From Eudorina sp. 2006-703-Eu-15 (lineage: Eukaryota; Chlorophyta; Chlorophyceae; Chlamydomonadales; Volvocaceae): DNA of 64,000 nucleotides. The position numbers and the translations under genes were made by a program. Positions 32,216 through 42,943 of this stretch are shown here, one piece after another. The notes beneath the pieces were generated by a model. The model was not told the origin of the DNA. It worked only from the letters and a program-made list of their open reading frames with translations, and made no database searches. The DNA is taken from contig BDSI01000120.1 in the NCBI GenBank assembly GCA_003117195.1, forward strand, positions 217,766-281,765. The letters run 5' to 3'. Every line of letters begins with the position of its first letter. Positions within the stretch are counted from its first letter, which is position 1.

Positions 32216-33154
32216 GACTCTGGCCAAAGCTGTTCCCAAGGCAGCCGACGCTGCGACGCTGATGCAGAAGGCCATGGAAGACTTCAACGCGCAACTCAGG
32301 TTCTCCGGGGGGGAAGGCCGAACTGCTGACCCCGAACTCCAGCTGCTGGAGGCTGGGGAGGAGATGCACAACGAAGGTGTGTGTGGTGTATGGGACCCTT
32401 CCGATGCCCTCTCCGGTCAAATGTACAAGTCTGCTAGACTCGCTGCCGTGTATGTGCATGATAAACCCAACCACTTGTCTTCTTGATCCACAACCTGTCA
32501 CCCCCCACCCCCCACATTTACGCCCTTGGACCTTCAGAGCCAGCTGGTGCACCGGTGGAAACACATGCCACTGCGGACGAGGCTGTTGCCGGTGTCACTG
32601 TGACGCCGCATCCCGGCACAGTTGCAGCAGCCAATGCGGGTCCCGCCGCTCCGTTGATGATGTCCGGAGCAAACATATCTGATTCGGGTGCGCTTGTTGA
32701 AGCTTTGCGGGCCGGCACCCAGGCGGCCAGGCAAGCGAAAGGGCAAGTGGTCGCATTGTCCGCGCAGCTGGTCGGGGGGTCCGACGAGGAAGACGATGTT
32801 GATGAGAGCGAGGGAAGCAGTGACGACACTTCGACTGACAGCGAGGATGGGGAGGACGGGGAGGACGAGGACGGGGAGGACGAGGACGGGGAGGTTGGGG
32901 AGGACGAGGACGGGGAGGACGAGGGCGAGGATGAAGAGAGTGAGGAGAGTGAGGAGGAGGTCCAGGGCAGCAGCAAGCGCAAGCCACCGGCACACAAGCC
33001 AGCCCCACGGCCAAGCGCGCACCGGCCAGTTGCACAGGCTGGGAAGGGAGGGAAGGGAGGGGTGGGGAAGAAGCATCAGCAGTTAAGTCTGCCACCTGAT
33101 GATGAGGCACATGGGCTCGTCGTCAACGCCAACAAGAAATCCCGCAAGAAATAA
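32216..33154 (+). CDS. Acidic C-terminal region of an unidentified protein (2 exons)
   Basis: Exon 32216-32367 (KAADAATLMQKAMEDFNAQL..ELQLLEAGEEMHNE) has a G|GTGTGTGT donor. The acceptor TTCAG at 32536 gives an exon to 33154 with a matching phase (G+AG = Glu). The second exon is PAGAPVETHATADEAVAG, then LVEALRAGTQAARQAKGQVV, a long Asp/Glu/Ser run (about residues 100-150 of that frame) and a basic tail ending KKSRKK. This looks like a nuclear protein with an acidic tract and NLS. It is fused in frame to the truncated Dualen RLE, so its true N-terminus is missing. It could be the tail of a host gene or of a second element. Confidence 0.5.
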
Positions 33155-33339
33155 TTAAACCATTGGGGCTACATGACTAGTCGACATTGTGACTGCAGTG
33201 ACTTATGTGGGTGCAGTTTGCTCGGAGTCTGGCAGGGTTGACATGCTAGGTTTTTTGTGCAGAGTTGGGTAACTACTTACCAATTAGTGGTGGATTTTGC
33301 GTGTGCGTGTGTGTGCGTGTGCGCGTGCAGTGGTGCCTG

Positions 33340-33645
33340 CAGCAGTGCGTGGACATCGGAATTACCGGATGTGGACATTGTGGACATATCGGAATTACCG
33401 GGTGTGGACAGCGTGGACAGAGCGGAATTGAAGGGTGTGGACAGCGTGGACAGGCCCGCATTACAGGGCGTGGACAGCGTGGACAGGCCCGTATTACCGG
33501 GCGTGGACAGCGTGGACAGGCCCGTATTACCGGGCGTGGACAGCGTGGACAGGCCCGTATTACCGGGCGTGGACAGCGTGGACAGGCCCGTATTACCGGG
33601 CGTGGACACCGTGGACAGGCCTGCATTACCGGGCGCGGACTAGCC
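33340..33645. repeat. 33-bp minisatellite
   Basis: Seven to nine units of a 33-bp repeat built on GGACAGCGTGGACAGGCCCG. The period is a multiple of three, so several frames on both strands stay open and each gives an 11-residue repeat (for example PGVDSVDRPVL). The central units are nearly identical and the flanking ones diverge. I do not call a protein. Confidence 0.85.
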
Positions 33646-33654
33646 CGACATGAA

Positions 33655-34073
33655 AGCCGATGAACAGGCACTGTAACCGTTCTGGATGCGACTTGCCTCC
33701 CCAGTTACTGGGCAAGGGGGGGTGGGTTACCGGGCATGGGAGTCGGTTACCGGGGGGGTCGGGTTTGGGTCGTTTTGGGGTCAGTAACCGGGCGGTTGAC
33801 CGAGGGGGCCGGTTGACGGAGGGGGTCGGCAATTCCTGCCGGTCAGCTCGGTAACTGACCCCCCTAGGTCGGTTACCGATACCTACGGGATCGGTTACCG
33901 AGCCCCCGGTTACCGACCGGGGGGGGTCGGTAACCGAGCCGACCGTTGCGGATTTCCGACCCCCTCCGTCAACCGGCCCCCTCGGTCAACCGCCCGGTTA
34001 CCGACCCAAAAACGACCCAAACCTGACCCCCCCAGTAACCGACTTCCCCACCGGCCGGTAACCGACCTTTCTA
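33655..34073. repeat. Large foldback rich in GGTTACCG
   Basis: Arms at about 33724-33836 and 33949-34068 are inverted repeats of about 113-120 bp, sharing GGTTTGGGTCGTTTT, GTAACCGGGCGGTTGACCGA and GGCCGGTTGACGGAGGGGGT. The 112-bp centre holds more GGTTACCG/CGGTAACC motifs, themselves palindromic. The whole could extrude as a cruciform. It may be a foldback transposon, but its ends and target duplication are not clear. It sits directly upstream of the L1 copy at 34.08 kb. Confidence 0.75.
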
Positions 34074-34079
34074 TGCCAT

Positions 34080-35412
34080 AGGGCGGCGGATTGTGGACCG
34101 GATGGGGTGGAGGCTAGCCAACTCGCTGACGGTCAAGCTTAGTGGCCTGACGGTCCGGCTGGCGACACAGCTGCAGATGCAGGAGGTGACGGCAGCCCGG
34201 GCACGACTGCACGCTGAATACGAGCAGGAGGCCAGGGGACAGCTTGAGACAGACGGAGTGGCTGGGCCCCCGGCATTCAGCATGCCTGCCACTCTACAGC
34301 GGCTTTGGGCCATCAAGTGGGAACGAGAGCACAAAGCAACACTGTGGCGCCTGGCGGTTGACGGGGTCCCGCTGCCTGGCAACAGCCACCTCCACAACGC
34401 CCACCCCGAGGCGTGCGGGTGTGGCGAGTACGGCGGTGCGGGGCCCCACCCGTGTTCACCACGGGCACACCATTTCTAGGCATGCCCGGTCGCTCAGGCA
34501 GTGATACAGCAGATCGGGGTACACGTTCCGGGCCCCATCACCCGAGCCAACGTGTGGCTGGCTGAGCCGCCACATGGGGTACAGCAAGGGGTTTGGGACA
34601 TCGTTGCCCTGGCGGCGCTGACGGCCATGGAGCGGGCGAGGGTGGGGTTACGTGCAGCGACCCTCCACGGCGGCGCACAGCCCGGGCCGGGGCGCCGGCT
34701 GCCCCGTCGCCGGTTGATGTAGCTAAGGCGCGCGCAGTCATGGAGTTCTGGCAGCGGGTGGCCAGTTTCGCAGAACTGGGCCGACCGCGACGGGAATGGG
34801 AGGGGGTGGGACCCGACCACCCAATCCTATCGGTGGTGGACGGCCACACACACACACACATCCCATCGTCGGTTCCCCGGATGAAATAGGTCGGGGTGTA
34901 GAGGGATGGATCTCAGGACAAGCGGCGGCCTTGGAGGAGCTGCTGGAGCCAAGACTTGGCTTCAAGGAGGCGACTGTGCCTCGGCGGACAAATACAGCGC
35001 TACTGACAGCGTATGTACTGTGGAATGAGGAGTGACTGACCCCTGGGCCTCTGAATAGTCAGTTGGCTGAAGGACAACAGGAACGCAGTGCTCCTGCGAT
35101 GATAAGGGTGTACAGGCGCTGGTGTGCGTGCCTGGTGGTAGTCAAATAACGCGGCTGTAGAGCATGCGTCTGGTGGCAAGGGGGCTGTAGGCACCTGGGC
35201 TAGTTGAACTGGCTAATGGACTATCAGGTGGACGCAGTCCTGCGACGATTACGGTAGGCGGTGAGTACCCCCCTCGATGGGCGGTACAGTGTGGACTAAG
35301 TGGACTACGCCCCTCCTCATCAGAAGAGTGCTTCGGCGGTCTCCCGAATGGGGCGGGTTAGCGCCCCCGGCCAGCGTCGGCCCGGCAGATATGTAACAAT
35401 ATACACACACCG
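34080..35412 (+). mobile_element. 5'-truncated L1-like LINE, copy 1
   Basis: 34086-34846 is almost identical to 36120-36880 of the next copy and encodes DRMGWRLANSLTVKL, LWRLAVDGVPLPGNSHLH, CGCGEYGGAGPHPC, a TAG where other copies have Trp (HHF-stop-AC) and ACPVAQAVIQQIG. One base lost near 34690 shifts the later frame. After 34846 the sequence departs from copy 2; a frame there reads GWISGQAAALEELLEPRLGF. The 3' end at 35330-35412 (GTGCTTCGGCGGTCTCCC..GGCAGATATGTAACAATATACACACACC) matches the LINE end at 37.9 kb, with a short CA tail. Confidence 0.7.
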
Positions 35413-38013
35413 GGGCGCCCTCCCCTCCCCTCCCGCCCTCCCGGGGGCGCGCGGCCACCCATGGGCGCAGGTGACGGCCACCTACCTTCGGCACCACCAC
35501 CCGAATCTTAGCCCCAGCTCAGTACTGACGGCAGGCCCGCCAGACAGCGCGGACACGCTGCCTGGATTGGCATCGCTGCCGCAGGACATCCGCAGAATCA
35601 TGGCGGCCCTCAGCCGCCTCCCGCCGGTGCAAGATGTGGACTCATCCCCACTCCCGGCGGCCGGCGACTGGTGCTTCAACATCCCCTTGTGGGGGAACCC
35701 ACTCCTACCTAACACCACTCCGGGGGCAGCGGACGATGGCATGGAGGACCGCACAGGCGACACGGACCCGGACTTCACGCCGGTGCAGACGCGGGACACC
35801 GCGGACCCGCCAGCGTGGCCCGGCCTGGAGAGGCGGCACACACGCCTGGCAGCATGCGGGAAGCTTCGCACAGTAGGGGACGCAGTGCGGGTCGCGCGTG
35901 CAGCCGGCGAGGCACCCGCAGCCGGTGCTGGATGGGACGCGTGGGTCCGCGACCACCTGGGTCCACAGGGGTCCATGACCTTAAGGCGGAGGCCGACCCT
36001 GACGGCCATCCACTGTCTACTCGCCGACATCAGCGACGAGTGGCGGGGACTGCAGCAGCGGGGCTGGACCATCCCGAGCGGGCGGGGGACCTGGAGTCCG
36101 AGGAAGAGACCCGTCGGCGGATTGTGGACCGGATGGGGTGGAGGCTAGCCAACTCGCTGACGGTCAAGCTTTGTGGCCTGACGGTCCGGCTGGCGACACA
36201 GCTGCAGATGCAGGAGGTGGCGGCAGCCCGGGCACGACTGCACGCTGAATACGAGCAGGAGGCCAGGGGACAGCTTGAGACAGACGGAGTGGCTGGGCCC
36301 CCGGCATTCAGCATGCCTGCCACTCTACAGCGGCTTTGGGCCATCAAGTGGGAACGAGAGCACAAAGCAACACTGTGGCGCCTGGCGGTTGACGGGGTCC
36401 CGCTGCCTGGCAACAGCCACCTCCACAACGCCCACCCCGAGGCGTGCGGGTGTGGCGAGTACGGCGGTGCGGGGCCCCACCCGTGTTCACCACGGGCACA
36501 CCATTTCTAGGCATGCCCGGTCGCTCAGGCAGTGATACAGCAGATCGGGGTACACGTTCCGGGCCCCATCACCCGAGCCAACGTGTGGCTGGCTGAGCCG
36601 CCACATGGGGTACAGCAAGGGGTTTGGGACATCGTTGCCCTGGCGGCGCTGACGGCCATGGAGCGGGCGAGGGTGGGGTTACGTGCAGCGACCCTCCACG
36701 GCGGCGCACAGCCCGGGCCGGGGGCGCCGGCTGCCCCGTCGCCGGTTGATGTAGCTAAGGCGCGCGCAGTCATGGAGTTCTGGCAGCGGGTGGCCAGTTT
36801 CGCAGAACTGGGCCGACCGCGACGGGGATGGGAGGGGGTGGGACCCGACCACCCAATCCTATCGGTGGTGGACGGCCGGATCCGCTGCGTGCAGCCAGTA
36901 GATGTAGACTCGTGATGGATAGATAGCAGCGCGAGACGCTAGGGTGTAGGGATTGGGACTAGGGAAGCCCACTTCCGGGCACGATGGGGATCCGTGGGTG
37001 CCCGAGGAGGGTCGGGCCAGACCAGTGGGAGTTGGCAGCGAGCGGGACGTATAGGCGAGGGCCGCTTGCGACGGGAAGGGGTGTACGACAGGGAAGCTTG
37101 CGTGGTGATGTGCTGCCTTGTGCAAACCATAGCCCCATCATGGAGCACCCGACTGCATACCCGGACCCAGCAAGGCCTGACGCGTGCGAGACGCCTCGCT
37201 CTGGCTCAGCTGGGCAGGCAGGCCTGCCGGAGGGTGCAACCAGGGTGGCTATCTTAAGATATAAATATCTACTCGACCGAAAAACTTCTGAAATTTTAGA
37301 TACTTTTGGCCTGCCAAAACATGGAGTTTAAGATACTTTGACCCCTCGAGTGGGACATGATATCTTCCCGTCGACATATACTCGGACGAGTGATTGGGTC
37401 CCCGATATCTCCCACCCGGGGTCGGTTTTCGCCGTCTGCAGTCATCTGTGGCTAGGTGTTGCACTTATGGGTTCGGTTGTGGAAGTTCTTCATCAATGTT
37501 GCGCATTGTCCGCTGCCCTCTGTAGATACTTCGGGCCGTTTCCAATCGGAAATATCTCCCCATAGACAGATACTTTCAGCGTTTCGAAGCCAGGTGTATC
37601 TCTGGCCGTAGATACTCCCAAAAATAAGATAGCCACCCTGGGTGCAACCCTAGCTAGTACGATTAGGTTGGGACGCGGGACCAGGCTAATTTTACCGCAC
37701 CACGCAGGGGCGGGTGCTGCAAGGACTTGAGGAGGTTGAACAGCGGACTGCGAGGCGCAGACCGCCCGGGATGGGCCTTCGCCCACTCCCTTGAGGGGGC
37801 ACAGCGGTCACCGATCCTCGGGGATCGGGCACGCGCCCTTGGTTGAGAGCGAGGGGACAGAGGCCCCTTACGCCCCTTTCCCCCGTATCCGGGGGAAAGT
37901 GCTTCGGCGGTCTCCCGTATGGGGCGGGTTAGCGCCCCCGGCCAGTGTCGGCCCGGCAGATATGTAACGATTTACACACACACACACACACCCTTGATAA
38001 CACACACACACAC
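35413..38013 (+). mobile_element. 5'-truncated L1-like LINE, copy 2, with hAT MITE
   Basis: Encodes the C-terminal part of a LINE protein. 35490-36030 gives the post-RT region (DWCFNIPLWGNPLLP, RLAACGKLRTVGDAVRVARA, TLTAIHCLLADISDEWRGL). After a frameshift near 36050, 36110-36915 gives RMGWRLANSL to the zinc motif CGCG..HHF and PDHPILSVVDGRIRCVQPVD. It shares with copy 1 the TAG near 36508. The 3' UTR follows to 37968, interrupted by the MITE at 37241-37640, and ends GGCAGATATGTAACGATTTACAC(AC)n. RT and endonuclease are absent. Confidence 0.8.
37241..37640. mobile_element. hAT-type MITE, 400 bp
   Basis: Perfect 16-bp terminal inverted repeats CAGGGTGGCTATCTTA/TAAGATAGCCACCCTG, flanked by the 8-bp duplication GGTGCAAC (37233-37240, 37641-37648). 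The paralogous LINE at 60.26 kb has the uninterrupted sequence GGAGGGTGCAACCCTAG (minus strand), so this is a proven insertion. An 8-bp duplication with CAGGG ends is the hAT signature. Inside are several AGATACT/GATATCT motifs near both ends, typical subterminal transposase sites. It has no coding capacity. Confidence 0.93.
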
Positions 38014-38769
38014 ACACTCTTCGCCACCCTCCTCGACTCCACCTTCATCCGTTTCGGCCCCGCCCTCGTCCAGCAGACCTGCGGTATCCCCATGGGTATC
38101 TCCGCGGCCCCCCTCATCGCCAACCTCTTCCTGGCCTGGTACGAATACGCCTTCCTCCGGCAGAGCCTTGACCCCGCCCTCTCCCCCGCCGCCCGCGCCA
38201 TCCTCGCCGCCTTCCGGTTCTCCGTGCGCTTCCTCGACGACCTCCTCTCCCTGCACAACCCGTACCTCGCCGCCCTCCTGTACACCACCGCCACGCTGCT
38301 CGGCCTCCGCGGCATATACCCACCGGTCCTGCGCGTCGAGCCACAGCTCCACCCCCACCTCGCCCACGACACGATGCCCTTCCTGGACCTCCTCCTGGTC
38401 CCCACCCCCGGCACCGCCTTCTGTCGGCTCCATACTCAGCTGTACGACAAGCGCGTCCAACCCGCCTTCGCCAGCGTCCGCCTCACCCGGTTTGTGCACT
38501 CCACGTCCAACGTCAACGAATCCTGCAAACGTAATATCCTCACCGCCCAGTTCCACCGCCTCCGTCGCGTCATCACCGACCCGCCCAACTTCTGCCTTGA
38601 GATCGCCCTCGTCATCAACGCCCTCGCCGCCCAAGGGTACCCACGCGACCGCATGGTGGCCCAGCTCCGCACCCTGGTTGCAGCGTCCCCGTTCCTCTAC
38701 CACCACGCCAGGCGTGCCCCCGGCTTCGACCTCTTCGCACTGGCCCGTGCCCACCTGTCGCCCCGCTGA
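38014..38769 (+). pseudogene. Penelope-like reverse transcriptase fragment
   Basis: About 250 residues in one open frame: LFATLLDSTFIRFGPALVQQ, CGIPMGISAAPLIANLFLAW, YEYAF, FSVRFLDDLLSLHNPY (catalytic LDD), MPFLDLLLVPTPG, HTQLYDKRVQPAF, HSTSNVNESCKRNIL, then a helical tail. The GIPMG..APL.ANLFL..YE and F.DD blocks with the DLLL/LYDKR thumb fit the Penelope-like group found in algae and invertebrates. That subgroup assignment is inference. The N-terminus and endonuclease are missing: the frame begins exactly at the CA tail of the preceding L1 copy. The downstream GC-rich DNA to 39.2 kb shows no more of it. Confidence 0.7.
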
Positions 38770-39706
38770 CTGGCCGCCGCGCACCGCCGCGCCGTCGCCG
38801 CTATGGCTAGCGGCGGCCCGCCTGGACCCCGCCGCAGCTGCGCAGCCGTCGTGCCCCGCCCTGATCGTGTAACACTTCTGGTGCTGATCCGCCCCCGCCG
38901 ACGCCTCCCGTACGGCGCGTCCCCTGCCTCCTCCCCACACACCCCAGCCCGCCCGCATCCGCTCGGCCCTTGCACTAGCACGTCCCCCTGCCAGCTCGCC
39001 TCCGCTACCATCCGACGCAACCCGCGGGCACCGCACTGCAGCGGCGCCGCGCCGGCTCGACGGTGCTGTGGGGATCCGGCTTGTCCGGACCGCACACCGT
39101 CAGCATACCCCCCTCCACACGCTTCGCTTGCCGTACTGCCCCTGCCGTACTTGCCGTACGACCCGCCGTACGACCCGCGGCCACTCCATTTATCCCTGCC
39201 GCGCGTCCCTCCCCGCCTCTTTCGCCGCGCCGCCTCCCCGTCACGCACACTGGTCACTTATTCCTGTCTTTGATAAAAAATTTTACCATCTTTAGCCTGC
39301 CTTCACGTCCTCTCTGCCTTGCCCCCCTACATGTGCACTGCCGGCGACTCCCCTACCGCTGGCCTTCCGACTCCGGTTAGGTGGGTATTGTAACTTTCGG
39401 GTTCGCGTTTGCTGTCCTTTCGCTGCTTTGATCGTGGGTCTGCTGTTGCATCCTTGTTTACGCACGCCCATCGACGAGGCGGCGCGGCGCGCACACACGC
39501 CTTGGAGCCCGGATGCTGGCACCGTAATCTCGACGTTCCTCCCCAGCTGCATCTCCAGCATCCGGTTTGACCTCGGGCTGGGTCGGGTCCTGCTGTCCCT
39601 TGCATGTCCGTCGCCGCCCCGCGTAAGCCGCCCGCACAGCCGCGCCTCTCCATTACGGGGACACAATGTCTTTGCTTCTGCTTTATCGCATGTCGCCCCT
39701 CTTTTT
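38770..39706. other. GC-rich stretch without recognised gene
   Basis: Proline/arginine/alanine-rich open frames on both strands reflect composition. Short CCGTACGACC direct repeats lie near 39140-39175. Nothing is supported as a gene. Confidence 0.3.
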
Positions 39707-40677
39707 GGGCGGGGCCCCAGCGCGAAGCGCGTTCGGGGGGCCCCGCCCCCTAGGATTGCCCATGTCCGTGTGTGTGTGTGTGCGCCGTGCGTGGGTAACG
39801 GCAAAACGTTCATTATCCGCTGAACTAATTCGCAATATTTGTCATATTAATTGTCCTCTATTGCAAGGTATCTTTGGTTTGGCTGAAAAAAATTCTTTGC
39901 GCACAAACGGTCAAAGCAAAGCTCCGCGGTCTCCATGGACCCGGGTCAACGTCAAACCAACTCCTCTCGCGCTGCTATTTGTTTCAACAGGTGCCGCATG
40001 ATGAATACTTGGATTAAGAATGGGCAGCGCGTGCTAAATTGAACGTCCATAGTGTTCTGATGTTTGAACATCAAGATGCCACCAACATCAAGATTTGCCT
40101 TTCTGTCTTGCCAGATGAATACAATTCAACAATATGTATTGAATCAAAGTTTCAAAATGCAAAGGGATAGCATACCGAGTACCAACAAGTTCTCCAGTTC
40201 CGATGGCCGAAGTCCGGGTCTCACCGCGGCTTTTTCGCACCCTGGTTTTGCCTTATATTTGCTTTGTAACTATTGATGGTAAACTTTAGAGGTTCACGTC
40301 TGCTGCGGGCGTGCAACTGAAGGGCTGCATGCTTGCCGACGGACCAAACAACTACAGCTTCACGGAAAAACAAGAATGCTTCAAGCTTGCTTTTTGATAT
40401 CTGCTTGACAGACGGATGTGGTAGTGCAGAGGCGTCTAGCGTTACGCAGATGCGATGAGGCGGCGCGTAGGTTTCGGGGCTACCCTACCTGCTTTACCTT
40501 GCTCAATCTATGCACGCCGATCCACCTTCAACATCAACAACACCCTCAATGGCACCCTTTCACTCTCTCACACTCTTGCGCGGTAACAGAGTTTCCGTTG
40601 TAAACCAAGCGGCCTGTACGGATTGTAGGGGGCCCCGCCCTTTTTCCGGCTTCAAGGAAGCCGACCCCCTACTTGTT
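39707..40677 (+). repeat. 971-bp tandem repeat, monomer 1
   Basis: Begins GGGCGGGGCCCCAGCGCGAA, contains a GCGC-GAA-GCGC hairpin, a TG microsatellite and an AT-richer body, and ends ..GGAAGCCGACCCCCTACTTGTT. Monomer 2, once its transposon is removed, has the same length (971 bp) and near-identical sequence. No protein or element type recognised. Confidence 0.85.
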
Positions 40678-40820
40678 GGGCGGGGCCCCAGCGCGAAGCG
40701 CGTTCGGGGGGCCCCGCCCCCTAGGATTGCCCATGTCCGTGTGTGTGTGTGTGCGCCGTGCGTGGGTAACGGCAAAACGTTCATTATCCGCTAAACTAAT
40801 TCGCAATATTTGTCATATTA

Positions 40821-40984
40821 TGGCGGATTTCATTTCAAATGTCCATTTTCTGAACGCGTTCCGGACCGTATCGTACGAAGCGAGGTTAACGAGGTTAACG
40901 AGGTTAACGGGGTTTACGTACGGTTCTGGAGCCCGCGGGAGCGCCCCAGCAGCAGCAAACGCTGTCTTTTTCCAATTTGGCATG
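40821..40984. repeat. Left TIR of the mariner element
   Basis: 164 bp, inverted match to 43981-44143, with three CGAGGTTAA units that may bind transposase. Confidence 0.93.
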
Positions 40985-41065
40985 AACAGTGCAGCACGGC
41001 TATAGAACCTACCTGTCTCGTTTGCTAATTGTCTTCTTCGTCAGTCCCTCAAGCTAAGTTGCGAT

Positions 41066-42255
41066 ATGGAAGCAGTACCGCTTCAAGGCAAACAGCGCAA
41101 CCCATACTCTTCTCATCTACGTGAGCGCATTGTGGATCTTTACCTGAACGATGAGTATACAATGCGACACATTTCGCAAATGTTCCACGGACGCCCGTGC
41201 GTCAAGACTGTCTCACGCATAATAAACAGCTTCCTTCGAGACGGCCGTTCATCTTTGAAGCTGCGGGGCCAGTCTGGCCGTCTGCGACCTGCCCGCAAGA
41301 TGGACCTTCTCACAAAGCAGATGCTCGTCGATGTGGTGGATCGCCTCGAGACCTCGCGCCTTCAGGACATCGCAGCGGCCCTTTGCATCGACGCAGATGT
41401 CCATCATGGGCATTACAGCGCGCTGGATGTCTGTCGCGCTCTTCACGAGATGGGAATGGTACGCGTGCGGGTCACCAACCGCGCATATGAAGCGGATCCC
41501 GGGCAGCAGCGGCAATGGGTGGAGTACTGCTGCCAGTCGGGCATCGGACTGCAGGACTGGGTTTTCCTCGACGAGGTCTACGTGGTAGGTACCCGTATGT
41601 CACACACACGACAGCATGACCCTGCATGTATGACGATTTGGGCAATGTTCCTCGCAGGACAACCGCACGACCAACGCGAAGTATGCATGGGTACCCCGTG
41701 GCTACAAGTCGAAGGTATCCAGCATCTTCGTACAAGGCCGGCGGTACACGACCATTGCCGCGATGTCGTGCAAGGGCATCATAGCTGCCTGGACGTTTGA
41801 GGGGGCAGCTGATGCTGACGCCTTCAAGACCTTCATAATTGACCATCTGGTGGGTTAGTTCGCTTGTTCTGCATGTGGCATCTCAAGCAGGTGTTGCTGG
41901 CAAGAGCCTGACACTGTTTACCTCCTGCAGACGTCCAAGATGGGCCAGTGGCCATCAGATCACTCGGTGCTGGTGATGGATAACTGCCGCATCCACTCCA
42001 AGGACTGGCTCAAGGATTGGGCGGAGTTCATTGGCTGCGAAGTCAAATACATCACCCCCATACTCACCGCAGTTCAACCCCATTGAGAAGGTGTTCGGGA
42101 TTGTGAAGCAATACCTGCGGACGCATGCACGCGACCTCAACGAGATCCCTGCAACCGAAGCGATTGGCCTGGCTTTGGATGATGCTAGCCAGGGTGACAA
42201 GTGCAGGAATTTCATCATGAACACTCCCGGTCGGCCGTACTCCTTTGAGCTGTAA
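41066..42255 (+). CDS. Tc1/mariner DD34E transposase (3 exons)
   Basis: Exons 41066-41584, 41658-41849 and 41931-42255 join in phase, giving about 345 residues, the usual length. Residues 12-65 are a helix-turn-helix (HLRERIVDLYLNDEYTMRHI, FHGRPCVKTVSRIIN). The catalytic core: WVFLDEVYV joined across the intron to DNRTTNAKYAWVPRG (first Asp), LVMDNCRIHSKDWLKDW (second Asp) and YSPQFNPIEKVFGIVK (Glu, 34 residues later). One extra C in a run of five near 42055 puts the last part in another frame; either a real frameshift or a base-calling error. The donors are GTAGGT and GTGGGT and the acceptors CTCGCAG and CTGCAG. It cuts and pastes the element at TA sites in the nucleus. Confidence 0.9.
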
Positions 42256-42393
42256 TTTGTTGGCTTGAGTTGAGGGGTGGCATCTGCTGTACATTCAGGG
42301 AGCGGCTTACATGCTGTGTCTAGTTATGTATTACTTGCGTGTCAAGTCAATCTGGCATTGTAACGCGTATTGATGCAGCTCCTCTGTTTCATT

Positions 42394-42751
42394 CATGGCC
42401 TTCAGCAGGCCGTACACAGCTCAGCCGATTATTCCTGCCCTCGCCACAGTCAGGACGCACGCGTGCACGGTTAGGCAGAACGAAACCCCTCGGCAAATTC
42501 ACTGCACGTCAACGTCCATGGCCTTCAGCAGGCCGTACGCAGCTCATCCAGCTCACCCGTTCACTGTACATGCATGGCCTTCAGCAGGCCGTACACAGCT
42601 CAGCCGATTATTCCTGCCCTCGCCACAGTCAGGACGCACGCGTGCACGGTTAGGCAGAACGAAACCCCTCGGCAAATTCACTGCACGTCAACGTCCATGG
42701 CCTTCAGCAGGCCGTACGCAGCTCATCCAGCTCATCCAGCTCCGCTTTAGC
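42394..42751. repeat. 179-bp tandem duplication inside the mariner element
   Basis: Units 42394-42572 and 42573-42751, each starting CATGGCCTTCAGCAGGCCGT; each unit holds that phrase twice. It lies between the two convergent genes. Confidence 0.88.
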
Positions 42752-42943
42752 AGGTGGATCCCAACACGCCCTCGCCGCCAGCTTGGAGCGGGTCATAGTA
42801 CTGGGTCAGGGACGGAACCAAGCAACAGAGTGGTGGCGTGTTATTGTTGGTTAGGACGTAACTGGCATTGTTACTGAGATTGATCACGGACATGTACGGG
42901 CATGAAAGGCATCTTCGGTGAATCTCATTGGGTGAATTGCGGA

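Noticed and set aside
32518..33110. Long Ser/Pro/Leu-rich minus-strand frames opposite the acidic exon
   Set aside because: They are the antisense of GAC/GAG repeats; the plus-strand acidic reading has phase-matched splicing.
33257..33671. Repeat proteins in several frames of the minisatellite
   Set aside because: All result from a 33-bp unit without stops. No start or context supports any of them.
38803..39273. Pro/Arg-rich frame after the Penelope-like RT
   Set aside because: Composition-driven in GC-rich DNA; no GIY-YIG or zinc motifs visible.
40064..40276. 70-residue frame repeated in monomers 1 and 2
   Set aside because: Conserved only because the DNA is a recent duplicate; in monomer 3 the frame changes without sign of protein selection.
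39707..40677. 971-bp monomer as a Helitron (GCGC hairpin followed by CTAG)
   Set aside because: No TC 5' end, no insertion between A and T, and tandem units share flanking sequence beyond CTAG.
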